Source: Gordionus sp. m RMFG-2023 (taxonomy: Eukaryota > Nematomorpha > Gordioida > Chordodea > Parachordodidae). From it: DNA of 64,000 nt. Positions 1 to 12,300 of the stretch are shown in pieces (the stretch's first letter is position 1; every line of letters begins with the position of its first letter). The position numbers were made by a program, and so were the translations under genes. The stretch is taken from contig NC_088776.1 in the NCBI RefSeq assembly GCF_954871325.1, positions 39,046,508-39,110,507 on the forward strand, written 5' to 3'. The notes under the pieces were generated by a model. It ran no database searches. It saw nothing but the letters and a program-made list of their open reading frames with translations, and had not been told where the DNA came from.

Positions 1-105
1 AAGATAGAAGGATGAATGGAGAGAAAATGTTTATTAGCTTAGAATATTATTTTCGAGAACAAGCAAATTTTCCATGGGGAGAATCCCCCCTGGTTACGCA
101 TGTGG
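1..105. mobile_element. Right-end fragment of a hAT-type element
   Basis: The stretch ends in a C-run followed by ctggttacgcatg, which resembles the right ends near 41600 and 42900 (ctggctacgcctat after a C-run). Only the terminus is seen because the window begins inside it. Confidence 0.3.
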
Positions 106-1007
106 GGATCACTCATTTATTTAAGAGTCTCCTTATTTTAGACACCCTAAAAAATATCCTGAAGGAAAGGTAAAATATATAAAAATATGGACTGAAATCA
201 AATTCAAATGTTCTTCACGAGCCCTCTAATTTTTAGATACAAACCTTTGCAAACAATTTAAAAGTAGGTGGTTAATAGGATTCCCGTGGCTTTTTTATTC
301 TGCAAAATATTGAAATTTGGTGTTAAGTAATTACACCAACAACCTCAATAGTCAAAACTAGGACTGTGCCGATATTAATTATCGGATCGGATCGGCACCG
401 ATATTTAACGCTTTCCAAAACGGATCGGGCCATACCTGTAAAAATCCGATCCGATCTTTTTACTTTTCTTTTTTTGTTTATGTATATTTATTTTACATTA
501 ATAATACTTTCTAAATAATTTTATATAGATTTATAGTATTTTAAAAGTTTTTTATAAAAATAGAATGGAACACACAAATTTTAATTATTTTTAATCATTT
601 TAAATAATAAAGCTAATTTTATTATTTATACTTTAAATAAAAGAATTTTTTTAAAATATGGTATCTGAATTATGGAAATATTTTACAAAAGACAAAGATA
701 ATTTTGCAAAAATCGTTATCTGCTTAATTCTAATTTCACGGGGAGGAATACCTACAAAAATACGAATCGAATCGACTAATGGAATTATTCGTATTCGTTT
801 AAATCAAATAATTCATTATTCGTATTCGTACGAATAATAAAATGGTTATTCGATTCGTCGAATATTCGATTCAATTCGAAAGTTTTATTTAACCGTAAAT
901 TAAAAAAGATAGCATATTAAATTTATTTTGTAAAATTTAACTATGAAGACAAACAAATTTTATTAGTAAGATAATAAAGATACATATATAGTATAATTAT
1001 ACATCGC

Positions 1008-1085
1008 CGGGGTGGCCTAATGGGTAAGATGTAGGCTTTGGAAACACGAGTATGAACAAGGACGCGGGTTCAATCCTGGTAAAAA
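1008..1085 (+). promoter_or_regulatory. tRNA-like head with Pol III A and B boxes
   Basis: A box-like tggcctaatggg begins at 1012 and B box-like ggttcaatcc lies near 1067-1077, about 55 bp apart, as in tRNA-derived SINE heads. The sequence does not fold into a complete tRNA with paired acceptor stem, so it is an internal promoter relic and not a tRNA gene. Confidence 0.7.
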
Positions 1086-1635
1086 CCATAAAAACTTTCA
1101 AGTTTTTCTTCGATGACTGATGTGTAAAGACATATGGTATGATGAATTTCGGAGCTTAGAGATGACACCCCGGTCACCGACAGGCCTGGACAGCCGGGTG
1201 CTAAGGATACCTGTCCAATAAACAAAATGAAGAAAACAAATGGAAATATGAATATGAAAGATAGGGCGTTCCCTCCAATGAAGATAAAACTCTGCATTGG
1301 TCAATCAATACTACACATCCTATCAGTGGGGAAATCTCAAAGCTCAAATGCCACTCGGGAGAAATGGAGGAGACGTACGAAACTTGGAAGCCCGACCTGC
1401 CAATCCACCACATGGGCGCAAATCTAAAAGGGACAGGAATGCACAGATGACCTACTTGCGAGATTCAGATGCAAACGAGTTCGGAAACAATAAATTGCTC
1501 ACAAGTAATCCAGTCGAAAAAGATCTGGACCAGCACCTGGGGCTTCATGCCAGAGCCTTGCAATCAGACACTGACAATAAATCGACAGCTAGGCTTAGAC
1601 AAGAGGAGGCAACAAATCACACAAAGAACTATGGT

Positions 1636-2719
1636 GGTGGAATCAAGAGGTACAAACCACTATACAGGAGAAAAAACCCTTTATCTTCAAAAATAAAGGG
1701 GATCCACACAATTGTCAAAATTACAGGGGCATAAAACTAATGTCACACTGTCTAAAACTATACGAAAAAATAATAGAAAAAAGATTAAGAGATATAATCG
1801 AAATAGGAGAGACACAGTTTGGCTTTATGCCTGGAAGATCAACAACCGATGCTATCCATGCAATTAGGCAAATGAGTGAAAAATACAGGGAAAAGAACAA
1901 AAAGCTACACATGGTCTTTCTCGATCTAGAAAAGGCCTTCGATAGAATCCCAAGAAAACTTATCTGGTGGGCGCTACGCCACAAAAAAGTTCCCGAAAAA
2001 TATATAAGAATAATACATATGTATATGGGACATACAACAATGGTCCGAACGCACGGATTAAAAGTAAATAGAGAAAAGACGGAGTATATGGTGATAGGAG
2101 GAGATGAAACGGAGAGTATTGATATAAATGATTGGCAAGATATCCGCAATTGAAGCTGCAAATATTTATACAAACAAACGGTACAATAGAAAAAGAGATA
2201 AAGAATAAGATTAATCAAGGGTGGTTAAAGTGGAGATCTTTATCTGGAGTGCTATTTGACAAAAGAATCCCACACAAATTAAAGGGAAAGATCTACAGTT
2301 CCATAGTACCAACTATTCTATATAGTTCGGAAACATGGCCAACCAAAGAATCAGGCGAGAGAAGTCTACAAACTATGGAGATGAGAATGCTGAGGATGAT
2401 TGCTGGGGTAACAAGAAAGGATAAGGTGCGCAATACAAGAATACTAAATAGTTTAAAGGTAGTGCCCATTAAGACTAAGTTAATGGTAAACAGACTTAGG
2501 TGGTATGGGCACACAATGAGAAGGCCTATGAACTACATAGGAAATAAAGTTGAAAGTTTGGAAGTGATGGGCAAACGTAAAAGAGGAAGGCCAAAACTTC
2601 AATGGCATAAAGTTAGAGCCAATATAAAGAAGTATAAAATAGATAAAAGAGATTGTATGAATAACATAAAGTGGAGAGAGATGTTGAAGGAGCTTACCAC
2701 CAGAAAAAGTGAAAGCTAA
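1636..2719 (+). pseudogene. RTE-clade reverse transcriptase, internally deleted and frameshifted
   Basis: Three segments are recognisable. A linker of the WWWNQEVQ type (about 1636-1680) precedes KGDPHNCQNYRGIKL (about 1690-1740). Next come the fingers and palm start at 1740-2050 (GFMPGRSTTDAIHAIRQ, FLDLEKAFDRIPR). The frame then jumps to HGLKVNREKTEYM at about 2055, so the block carrying the catalytic YADD motif is absent. The C-terminal part (2132-2719) lies in another frame and has the RTE signature LYSSETWP, EMRMLRMIAGVTR, NRLRWYGHTMRRP and KRKRGRPKLQW. No endonuclease domain is seen. The protein cannot be an active polymerase; the copy must have moved with enzymes supplied elsewhere. RTE assignment rests on motif recall, not a search. 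Confidence 0.8.
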
Positions 2720-3563
2720 AGAGAAAAAAAAAATATATAGTATAATTATATATAATGTAGAAAAATCAATATAATATTCATATCATTTATAAGACAAATA
2801 TACCAACAACAAATTTTTTAAACACAAAGTTTTTGCAAAAAGTCAAATTTATGATTTCTCCATCATCAAACAAAGGAGAAAATATCTGGTTCACCCGTCA
2901 TTCTTGACGGGATAGCTACTAGTTATTTATAATTGTATATGTGTTATAAATTACATAATAAATAAATACTTTCTTCGTCCATCATAAAACAATTCGGAAG
3001 TTAATTTTTAATTATGAATTATTCGAATAAAAACAGCCGTTAACAATATTTCGAAATAATAAATTTTTCTTCATTATTCCACTAGGAAATTTTATTTAAT
3101 AGGAATAATTGCAAATAATTCCTACTAATAATATACGATTATTTTTCGATATTTATTAATATAAATTATTTTAATCGAATAATCTCGAATAATTCGATCG
3201 AATAATAGATAAAAAATTATTCGACGAATAATATATTTTCCTTATTCGAATTTTCTAATCGAATAATTTTGTTATTCATATTCGTGAAATTCGAATCGAA
3301 TATCGAATAACAAATAATTCGTTTTAGGTATAGGGAGGAATAATGAAAAAATTATTTAATACTACCAATATCCTTAAACTTTTTAAAATTATTGTATAAA
3401 TAAAAAAATTAAATTAAATGCATAATTCTATGTTTTGCATTAAAAATATTGATTTCTTAATTACATTTGGTTCAAAGGGAGGTGGTGAGAAATCAATATA
3501 AATATCGGATTGATATCTGATCGGGTTTGAGCCAATATCGGATCGGATTGGTGAAAATATGTA

Positions 3564-4676
3564 TGCAAATGGTACCTCTGTAGGGCTCTGTGATTCTTCT
3601 TAAAAAAGAGAATGTTCTCTCATTAGTTTACTAATGGGAAGAGTTGCTAATATATATATAACCATTTTAATACATTGGGAATATAATCTAAAATGTGTTT
3701 GAAATGATGCAAAGCATCCATAGCATTTTTTGGGATTGTGTCAACCATACTTAATCTTTTAATTATAGTTATTCAGCTAATAAGGCATTATAAGATATTT
3801 TAACATCTTCATGATAAAAATCTAACAAATATTTATTTTTTTCCTATCACCATCTGAAAAAGGTTGGAAAGGCTTTTGTGGAAGTAATATCTGCGGATTT
3901 GTAAGTGCTGCATGATGAATTAAAAGGGCATTTGTTTTATAATACTCTTCTATTGATCCTATATTAATGTTTTGACAATGAGCTTGCTTGCTGCAAGTAG
4001 AGGAGAACAAATATTAAACATATATAGCTCGCTTTTGACTCAACAATCACATATAAAATATGAAATTCTTTATCAACATTAACTCTAATTTGCTTGAGTT
4101 CTAATAAAATGCTCTCCGCTATTCTCATCTTCTTAATCAAGTCAATGCCATGTTTTTGAAAAGTATTACATAAAATAGTTGTATAATTAAATAATACATT
4201 CTAATGAGAAAAAAAATTTGGAATAAGTAATGAATCCAATAATTTTCTTGCTCCTGAGGAAATATTTATTTCAGGCCACTGTGATATTTCAGTAATAGCA
4301 TTAATAATCAGATCTTCTAACTCCATAAAAGCTGTTACTGCTTGATGGCGGAGACTCGATCTCGTTGGACAATGCAATTTCTTTCTCCCTGTTGGACAAG
4401 GAGTTTCAGAGTTGACTAGAAATTTAGATAAATATTACGCCACTAATATTTGAAAATAATTGGTAAATTACGCCAAGGAAAACTTGAAATCGAAATTAAT
4501 TGATAAAATAACTTAGTAGATGAATGTGATAATTAAATATATATATGAGATAGGAATAAATATTAACAAATATAAATTAATTTTAACAATAATATTTTTG
4601 AAAAATATAATCCGGCATCTACATTTGGGGGGGGGGGATTTGTCCCCCTTGCCCCCCCCCTCTGCGTACGCGCCTG
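3564..4676 (-). mobile_element. hAT element remnant with ZMYM1-like transposase pieces (copy A)
   Basis: The sequence parallels 57014-58102 almost throughout, including the shared start tgcaaatggtacctctg and the G-run/C-run right end. The right terminus ctgcgtacgcgcctg (ends 4676) is the inverted form of the left terminus at 56354. Minus-strand pieces read MELEDLIINAITEISQWPE (near 4320) and LLELKQIRVNVDKEFH-like text (near 4100), which resemble the C-terminal part of ZMYM1-like hAT transposases. The left terminus is missing and frames are broken, so it is dead. Confidence 0.6.
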
Positions 4677-6291
4677 AATATAATGTATGTATACTATCAT
4701 CTTGAAGATTGAGCCGACGTTAGCATCAATAAAATATAGACTCGGCTTTTGTCCCGAAAAATATTGATGTTATATTTTCTTCCATTCTTTCTTTTTTGCT
4801 ATATTAAAAAAAAGTTTTTAAAAAAATCAGGATATGGGAAATTTTCATGTCATATTTTATTTTGTAATAAAATATTAAATAATCAACGTGATTGATGAAT
4901 ATTTAAATACAATGCTGAAAATTATATAGAGAATAAAATAAATATTTTGAAGTTTGAGATTTCTTCATTACATGCTATTTTAAAAATTCACCAGACCTCG
5001 GATTGACTCAGGTAACAAAGAAAAAGTTAATTTTGCAGGTTTCTGATGTATGTTAGCTAATTATTTCAGAATAGATAGGGCATAGCTCTATGCTATAAAT
5101 TAAATTTTTAGTAAAACCTTTTACCATTAGTACTGACGAAAACAACCTATATTTTAAAAAATGGGCAAATATCAATTGCTATAGGTTATTGATATAGACC
5201 TCAGATCAAGGAAATAATTTTCCCTAGTTCATATCTTTGCATTATCAAAAAACAATTGCTAATCACATGTTAATATTTATTTATCGAATCCTTACCTAAA
5301 TTCAATAAGGGTAAGGATATGATGGTGCCTGAGCGGCCACATGAAAGAGTGTAATAAAAAAAGCGCCCTTTATAAAACCACTCTTTATGTGGGCCTCACA
5401 AGGAACTGTTACCTAACTAGTAAGTACTAACTATTGGAGGCCTGACAAGTGAGGTATATGCGCAATTCTTGTATATTTTAATTTTATTTAAAAAAATTAA
5501 TATAATTTTCAATTTATATGCCTTTGTATTTTATATTTTTATTTCATAAGAACAATATTAGCTATCAATTTGCAACTCCCTAAAAACTTCAGGTACTGAA
5601 AATGCAATTGCACAGCTTAAAAATAATAAGGTTAAAGATTTATATCTAGCGAGATTTATTATAGGCAATAAACTATGGCAAAATTTCTTGATTTTTATAA
5701 CTTAATCTTCGCCGCCTTTGATGGCCCAAAATTAAAAGGTGAAAATGATTGCAGATTCCCTGCTAAATTTTATCAAAATTTATTAAACCAAAATCTGGAT
5801 TTTAAGCTCAATGCGATGTCAAATTTTGGTACAAGAGTTTACGACGTCTTGATATTAAACCGGCCAAAAAATTTAATAGAAACTCTTAATACGTTTAATT
5901 TTATCTTAAAATTATTTTCTTATATAAAAAACATATTTTATATTTTTCTAATTAGCCCCTTTGCCAATTAAAAGCCACCTTTACCTTAAAACGGTTCAAA
6001 ACATATTTAAGATATAGTATCACGCAATATATTTGCTTTATTTTGGTAACTTTGATTAGTGTCACAAGGATTTGGGCGAAGACTATTAGCTGCTTTTGAA
6101 CGGAGTCCAAAATGAACTCCTGCATACGCCACTGAGGCGCGTGCTCATATTAAATATAGGCGAACAGTTTTACTTGTCCCTAAAAGACGCTGATATAATG
6201 TTATCAATTGCGCAAATATGGTAACATAACTATTTTTTAGTATAATTTATCAAATAAATCAATTGAATATTTTCTCTCATTTATATTATAG
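4677..6291. other. AT-rich intergenic or upstream intron sequence, no assured gene
   Basis: I looked here for the SLC12 exon that should precede 6292 and did not find it. An open frame at 5675-5971 (98 codons) is not recognisable. Around 6118-6135, ctcctgcatacgccactg looks like the right terminus of a hAT-type MITE whose left end I could not find. Confidence 0.4.
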
Positions 6292-6393
6292 GTGACCTCA
6301 ATATAATCGCTCCTATCATATCAAACTTTTACTTGATGGCCTACGCTCTCATAAATTATTCGTGCTTCGATGCTTCTTTATCGAATTCGTTAG
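6292..6393 (+). CDS. Nkcc: SLC12 exon (membrane helix, GDLN...[12 protein letters not shown])
   Basis: Acceptor ttatattatag ends at 6291; donor gttggt starts at 6394. The exon is entered with two bases and left with one. It matches the [23 protein letters not shown] segment of NKCCs. The preceding exon was not found. Confidence 0.93.
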
Positions 6394-9300
6394 GTTGGTG
6401 TTTCCCATATATATTATATAAAATTATCATGATTTTTTTTACGTCAATAGGTATTTACTACAAAAAGTCTCGCTCCAAATATATTAGGCTGGCTCAGTAG
6501 GCATCTTGAACTCTTTCATAAAAATAAATTGTAAATCTCAATATTACATTAGTTTTCTAATGACCGCTAAACCTCAATAATACCACTGAATTATCCTTCT
6601 TTACGGACACATGTTAAGAAAATTTATTTCTTTCTAGGATATTTTGTAAAATTATTTAGATATTTTTTGGGAGGGGGAAGGGGTTCAAAATGGAAACTAC
6701 TTTATCTAGATATGTCTAAAATTTTTATAATGATTTTATTGTTATGCAATTAGTCATCAAATTTAAATTTATTTTATTTTTTTAAATCAGGCTTTAGGCC
6801 CGGATTTAAGTACTTTAACCCCTGGGTCAGTTTGATTGGCGGCTTTCTGTGTGTTATCTCAATGTTTTTGATCAAGTGGTGGGCTACCGTTATAACCTTC
6901 GTATTCATCATCGTTTTGTATGGTTATATTCGTTACAAAAAACCTGGTATAAATTTACTTGAAATTTGTTTATAAAATAGCTTGATTTTGAAGATTATAT
7001 ACAAAAGTATATACTTTGAACCCCGCCATATGCAAATATAGAGCTTATGAAAGTAAATTTTTAACACTAATAAGTATGAGATTCCATATTATTTTATGGA
7101 CCTATGTAAATCAGTTATCACTTGAAAAAATATATAATTTTATTAATTTATTCATTAATCTTTAGAATATAAATCAAATAGAATAATTAAGTAATCTATC
7201 TTCTCTAAAAGATTGTTATTAATATTTGTGCTGTGGTGCAAGCGGTTATAAATTCAAATGTCGTAAAACCCCTTCAACACGAAGGCCCGCTGGAATTTTT
7301 CTAAGGAAGGGCAAAAAATATTTTTATACTTTGGTATAATGCAGGGGCATTTTTTTGGTTAAAAAAACTTCATAATTTATAAGTTTATTGTTTTCGATTT
7401 TTGGTGCCTTTTGCGTAGAAATGTTATTGCTTCTTTTTCCTTGCTTTTTGCATCCTTTCCCGTGAATTTTGTGTTTTTGCATAACTTGGTCTTTTTCCGT
7501 GTTTTTCTATCATTTAGCTTGTTTTTTACATCATTTTGCTTGCTTTTTGCAGATTTCACATCATATTGCTTACTTTTATGTCAGTTTGCATGGCTTAGTG
7601 TATTTTGATTTTTTAGTATTTAGGTGCTTTTGCGTTTCATCTACCAATTTGCATTGTTTAATTTTTTACAGGGTTCCGAACCGTAGCGAATATCGGTTTA
7701 GGCTCATATAAATATAACGGTTCAGGTTCGGTTCGTAAAAAATATCGGTTTGGTTTGAACCTTTGAAAACAGGTTTAAACATTTTTGTAATTCTATATGC
7801 AGAAGCATATTCTTTAAAAAAAATTATCACTTATCCTATAAAGCAACTTACGTTTATTTTATTATTATGGCACATATATACCTAATTTATAAATTATAAC
7901 AAATAATCAGTATTACCTATAATATAAATAAATAAAAATGGTTACTGATAATAATTTACCAATAAAAGTTGATTATTAATAATCTTTAAGTCAGTTAGAT
8001 CAAGAGGTTCAACCCGATTCACGGATCTTTTTAGAAGTTTAGATTCGGTTTAATTTGATAAATAATCGCGGTTTCAGGTTCAGTTTGGATTCCTGTTTTT
8101 TTGGTGTGCAGCTTAGAATTTTTCACTTTATAGGTCATTTTGCATGGCTGTTTATATATTATTATAATTTATATTTAAAACAAATATGTATAACTTCCAA
8201 ATTATAACATTGTCATCTTAAAATTATATAGGCTAATGCAAATCTCTCTTTACTTTGTAAAAACATTTAAATAATTTCTGAACAAAATTCATCTTTATCT
8301 ACGATTTGATTGCGATGTAACATGTATTGAGCTAAACATTTTTTTTTTCAGTGCTAAAACTTCTTTCTATTCTTCATAAATAGTGACAGTTTGATTGATT
8401 AAATTTGTTTTGCCGCAATTACCTCCACTCGCCTCCCTCTCCGGGCGTCCTAGTTCAACCATATCTTGGTAACAAAATTATCCAATAAAATGAGAAAATC
8501 TTTTATTATATAATTAATAATATAACAAAACTTTGCCAAAAAATTTAATTAATAATTTATAACATGCTAATAAAAAAAAATTGAAGATGTTAATTGGGGT
8601 TCGTCTACTCAAGCTCATGTTTACAAAAATGCTTTAACATTTTTGTATAAGCTTAACCAAACAGAGGAGCATGTCAAAAATTTTAGGTAAAACAAAAATA
8701 AAAATGCAATTTTTTTTAAAAAAAGAAGTTTTTATAGCTTTTAACGAGTTTTAAATTCTCAAAATTTTTACTAAATTATATTATAATTATCAATTAAAAA
8801 AATTACCCTACTAAAAGGGGCCATTCAAGTTCACTAATTAACCCATCATATAATTATATAATTTACCCAAAATAGCTTTATTTATCTCTTGAATGGTTTT
8901 CTTTGAGAAGATTTTACTCGATAATTTTTTTGCATTTTCGATGGATTTATTTATTTTATAAAGGCCACAAATTTTAGCCTTAACTGGTGATCCCAGAACC
9001 AGACCCACTTTCCTGGACTTTGCGAATCTATTCACCAAAAACTTGAGTCTCCTTATATGTGGTCATGTTATCATTGTAAGAAATTATTTATAATTTTTGA
9101 ATAAGCTCTAATTAGTGTGCGTTTACCATTTTGTTTTTTTTTAAATTAAATTTTAAAATTTAGGAATTACATTTTTTTAATTTAAATTTATTAAGAGAAT
9201 TATGGGAATTGTATTTATCGGCACAGTCAAAGTTAGTCAATTTATAGAAGTTTTAGTTAAAAATTATGTAAAAATGATAATTTTAGGTTTAACAAAAGGA

Positions 9301-12300
9301 CATTTTCTAATGTAAATAAATATATTATTTGACAGAATAGTTCTAGCGATTGCTTATTGGATCTCAACACACCGAATGTTTACGAATATTTTCGTCATAA
9401 ACGCATTAAAGCTATTTACAATCCCATAATTGCCCCTAATTTGAAGGATGGAGTCAGAGCATTACTTCAAGTAAAGCTAATTATGTGACAAAATTTGTCT
9501 GATTTCAGCCTTTTGCGATTTTAGCAGGATTATATGTATAATTTGACTGGACCAGAAAATTAGTATTGGCGTTAATATTAGCTGTACATTAAACATTTTG
9601 CCTGTTTTGATTGAATTGTTGATCGTTAATTCTTCTTCATTAGTGTTATAATTTGTTTTTAATCTTATGCAAATCTTATTTTATTAATTAACATAATATA
9701 TGAAAGTTGTCAGGTTTAGGAAGAATGCGACCTAACTTATTATTAATGGGATATTTGAACGATTGTACCCCCAAAAACTTGGATATTCTTTTGTGTTACT
9801 TCAACATCATTCAGTAAGCATATATACTATATCTTCTTTATAAATTTGTCATTATTCAAAACTTAAATTTTTCTAACTTTAAACATTTAAACAATTTTTA
9901 ACTTGATATAAAAAATATTAAGTCAAGTTTTAGTTTCAGAAGTTTAAGTATATCTAGAATTCTGACTTTTTTTTTATCTTCAAGTTTAAATTTAAAAACT
10001 TAATTAAAAGCTGAAGTTTATAAAAAATAAACTTTTTTATATTTAATTTATATACTAATTACAAATTTAATATTTGAGTGTTAGGGGGATTTTTGAACAT
10101 ATTCTTTTGTTTTATTTTTTTCGTTGCTTTTTTTTATATCCATAAAGATATAGGATATATATAAAAGAAATATTCTATGTAAAAAGCTTGGTGTGTATTT
10201 TATGTGGTCCTATAAAAGGATTCTATTTTTGCTAGTAGATTTAAAAATTTTAAATAATAATTTATATTCCATTTGCAAATCGCTTGATAAGACACTATCG
10301 AGTTTTTAATATCATAACCCCCCCCCCCCCCTTCAAACTAAAAAAAATGAAATAATCTTTAATATTTTTCTATCCCATTATATAGCGATGCTTTTGACCT
10401 ATATCTATGTGTAGGCATACTTAGGATGCCTATGGGGTTATCTCTTCCTACACGTTGTAGTTTTGCCCAAACATCACCAATCTTATCGCAGAAAAATGAT
10501 ATTTCCCCAGAGCGCGATAACAAAATTATGGTTCCAAATAGTACCTATCAAAAATCACTACCTTCTAACTCTATCACATCTCTCACGTCTATAGCATCTA
10601 ATAATATTATAGATTCTGTAAAATTTCATAAGCACAAGAAAATATCCAAAGCACGTCCTTTGTCTTTTGTTGGGGGACAATTCGTAGTCAAGCGTAAATT
10701 GAGCAATAAATGTAAGCGTTTGATTTTGAAAATATTGTTGTTTTTATTTACATTTAAAAATTCATTATCGGAAAACTAATATTGTTTTTTATCTGTTGAA
10801 AAGAGATTCTAGGAGATAAAAGCTAGATTCTCAATTTTTAGCGATTTAGAACGGGAACCGTTGAATTGATTTACCTAAATATAAAATATTTTTTTGTTTT
10901 AGTTTGTTGTCTAATTTTTTTTAAAGTTTTAAATTTAAGATTTACATTTTTTTAACGGTAAATTTTTTTTTTAAAAAAAGATTAAATTCAAATACAAACA
11001 ATATCAGATTAAAAATATATTTATATAAAGCAAATAAGGATATATTAAAAATTATATATAAAAAAATATAAATATATATTTTATATAGAAAAATATTAAA
11101 AAATGTGCATAATACTCTAGAAGTGAATGTTTAAAAAATTGGACCGGCAGATTTCGAGGGAAATCTGATCCTTCATTGGGATCCCCCATATTAATTTTAA
11201 AAAATGATATAATATATGGATGTTATAAGATAAACAAGAATTTGCCAGAGACTCAGGAATATCAATATACCAGAGATGCATAGATACCTTTATTTTTTGC
11301 TACCAAATTATTCAACTCATTAATAGTTTAATTCAATCATTTCCCATACAATTTACACCGAAAAAATTCATATATTCTCTTGCAAATGTATTAGATATCT
11401 TTAAAAAATCGTTAGTTATTAATATCCATTTTATTTAATAAATGTTGCCTTCTCTTTTTTTAGGACCGATATTTCTTAAAATTATTTTTATGAGATTTGA
11501 TTATATTTTCCGTTTGGCTGGCGAAACTATTTACAATCCGAGAAGGAAAAAAAAATTCAAATTTATAATTTTGTTACATATGAATATAATAGCTTTAAAA
11601 AAATTGATTCATTTAAATAAAATATAGTTAAAATAATTACGTTTATTTTAGTAAATTTTTTATAAAAGTATCTGTGATATACGACCTATACCCGGCAGTT
11701 TTGGAATAGATATCTGCAAAAAGTGGTATGTAAAATATATTTGAAGTCTTTATCATACTTAATAAATACATATTGTCAGAACAACATGTAGATCGTCGGC
11801 TATTTTTCCTATATAGGTGAGTGTTCATTGGGGCTTTGTGCTCTGTTTATCAGCGTTATGCAATGTATAACAAAGGATTTAATAAATGTATAATTATCAT
11901 TTATCAAAAAAAGTTATTTTATCCCTTTCATTATTTTAGCGAAACTCAAAAATTTGTATCACAAATGTTCACCCAAATTTGAAAGAGCTAAAGAACTTCC
12001 TGATAACCCTTCGAAAGCAAGAAAAAGTGCTAATAAAATTAGTCGCAAAAAGAAATTTTCTCGGGCCATAACCCAATTTTATCATTCCAATCACCCTAAA
12101 GACATCCGAGGTTTACGACTTTATTACGACAATTACTTCCGCGTTAGGCATAAGCGTAGTACTATAGATGTATGGTGGCTTTTTGACGATGGAGGTTAGA
12201 TATTGCATATTATTTAATGTTGTTAAATATTGATAATTCATAAATATATTTAATTTTTTTAACATCTTATATACCAGGGATGTGAATTAGACCCTAAACC

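Larger units (their letters stand above)
1002..2732 (+). mobile_element. tRNA-headed, internally deleted RTE-type retroposon with 18-bp target duplication
   Basis: The element is bounded by a perfect 18-bp direct repeat (atatatagtataattata) at 984-1001 and 2733-2750, so the whole span inserted as one unit. It opens with a tRNA-like promoter region (1008-1085), continues with a conserved-looking leader (about 1150-1210), then carries pieces of an RTE-clade LINE coding region, and ends in an A-rich tail (gagaaaaaaaaa). Unlike a usual SINE it keeps more than 1 kb of reverse-transcriptase coding sequence. It sits inside the hAT element 749-3332. Confidence 0.85.
749..3332 (-). mobile_element. Non-autonomous hAT element with 8-bp target duplication
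   Basis: The ends are tacctacaaaaatacgaat on the left and the inverted form (cgttttaggtata) on the right. They are flanked by a perfect 8-bp duplication, gggaggaa, at 741-748 and 3333-3340. Sequence at 2820-3000 is the reverse complement of 51670-51845 in the related copy 51329-52324, which shows that this copy lies in the opposite orientation. Without the retroposon at 1002-2732 it is about 0.8 kb long. Its flanks contain many attcg repeats typical of the family here. Confidence 0.85.
359..3563. mobile_element. Non-autonomous hAT element (tagggctgtgccga family), right end lost, hosting nested insertions
   Basis: The left end reads taggactgtgccgatatt and is followed by the same sequence as the complete copy at 62751-63544. 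The interior resumes after 3340 and matches that copy up to about 3560, rich in atcggatcgg motifs. The last 20 or so bases and the right inverted terminus are missing, because another hAT-derived sequence starts abruptly at 3564. Element 749-3332 is inserted inside it, so this is the oldest layer of the nest. Confidence 0.7.

Noticed and set aside
1008-1085. A functional tRNA gene
   Set aside because: The boxes are present but the acceptor stem does not pair and it is bounded by a retroposon target duplication.
4627-4660. Runs of G and C (also at 10319, 21150, 36620, 40728, 42880, 58070) as G-quadruplex regulatory sites
   Set aside because: Most sit at fixed positions near hAT termini, so they are better read as element ends; their exact lengths are also prone to sequencing error.
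5675-5971. 98-codon open frame as an upstream SLC12 exon
   Set aside because: It has no membrane-helix pattern or motif of the family and no suitable splice phase.
7330-7610. Open frames in both strands over a T-rich stretch
   Set aside because: Low-complexity tttgc repeats create long frames by chance.
8350-8466. GC-richer patch with a good acceptor and [19 protein letters not shown] text resembling an SLC12 block
   Set aside because: All three frames stop soon after the acceptor, and the true exon for that block is 8964-9075, which matches far better with correct phase.
11442-11627. Open frame preceded by a tttttttag acceptor between SLC12 exons
   Set aside because: No similarity to the family, and exons 10386-10711 and 11940-12194 already join in phase without it.
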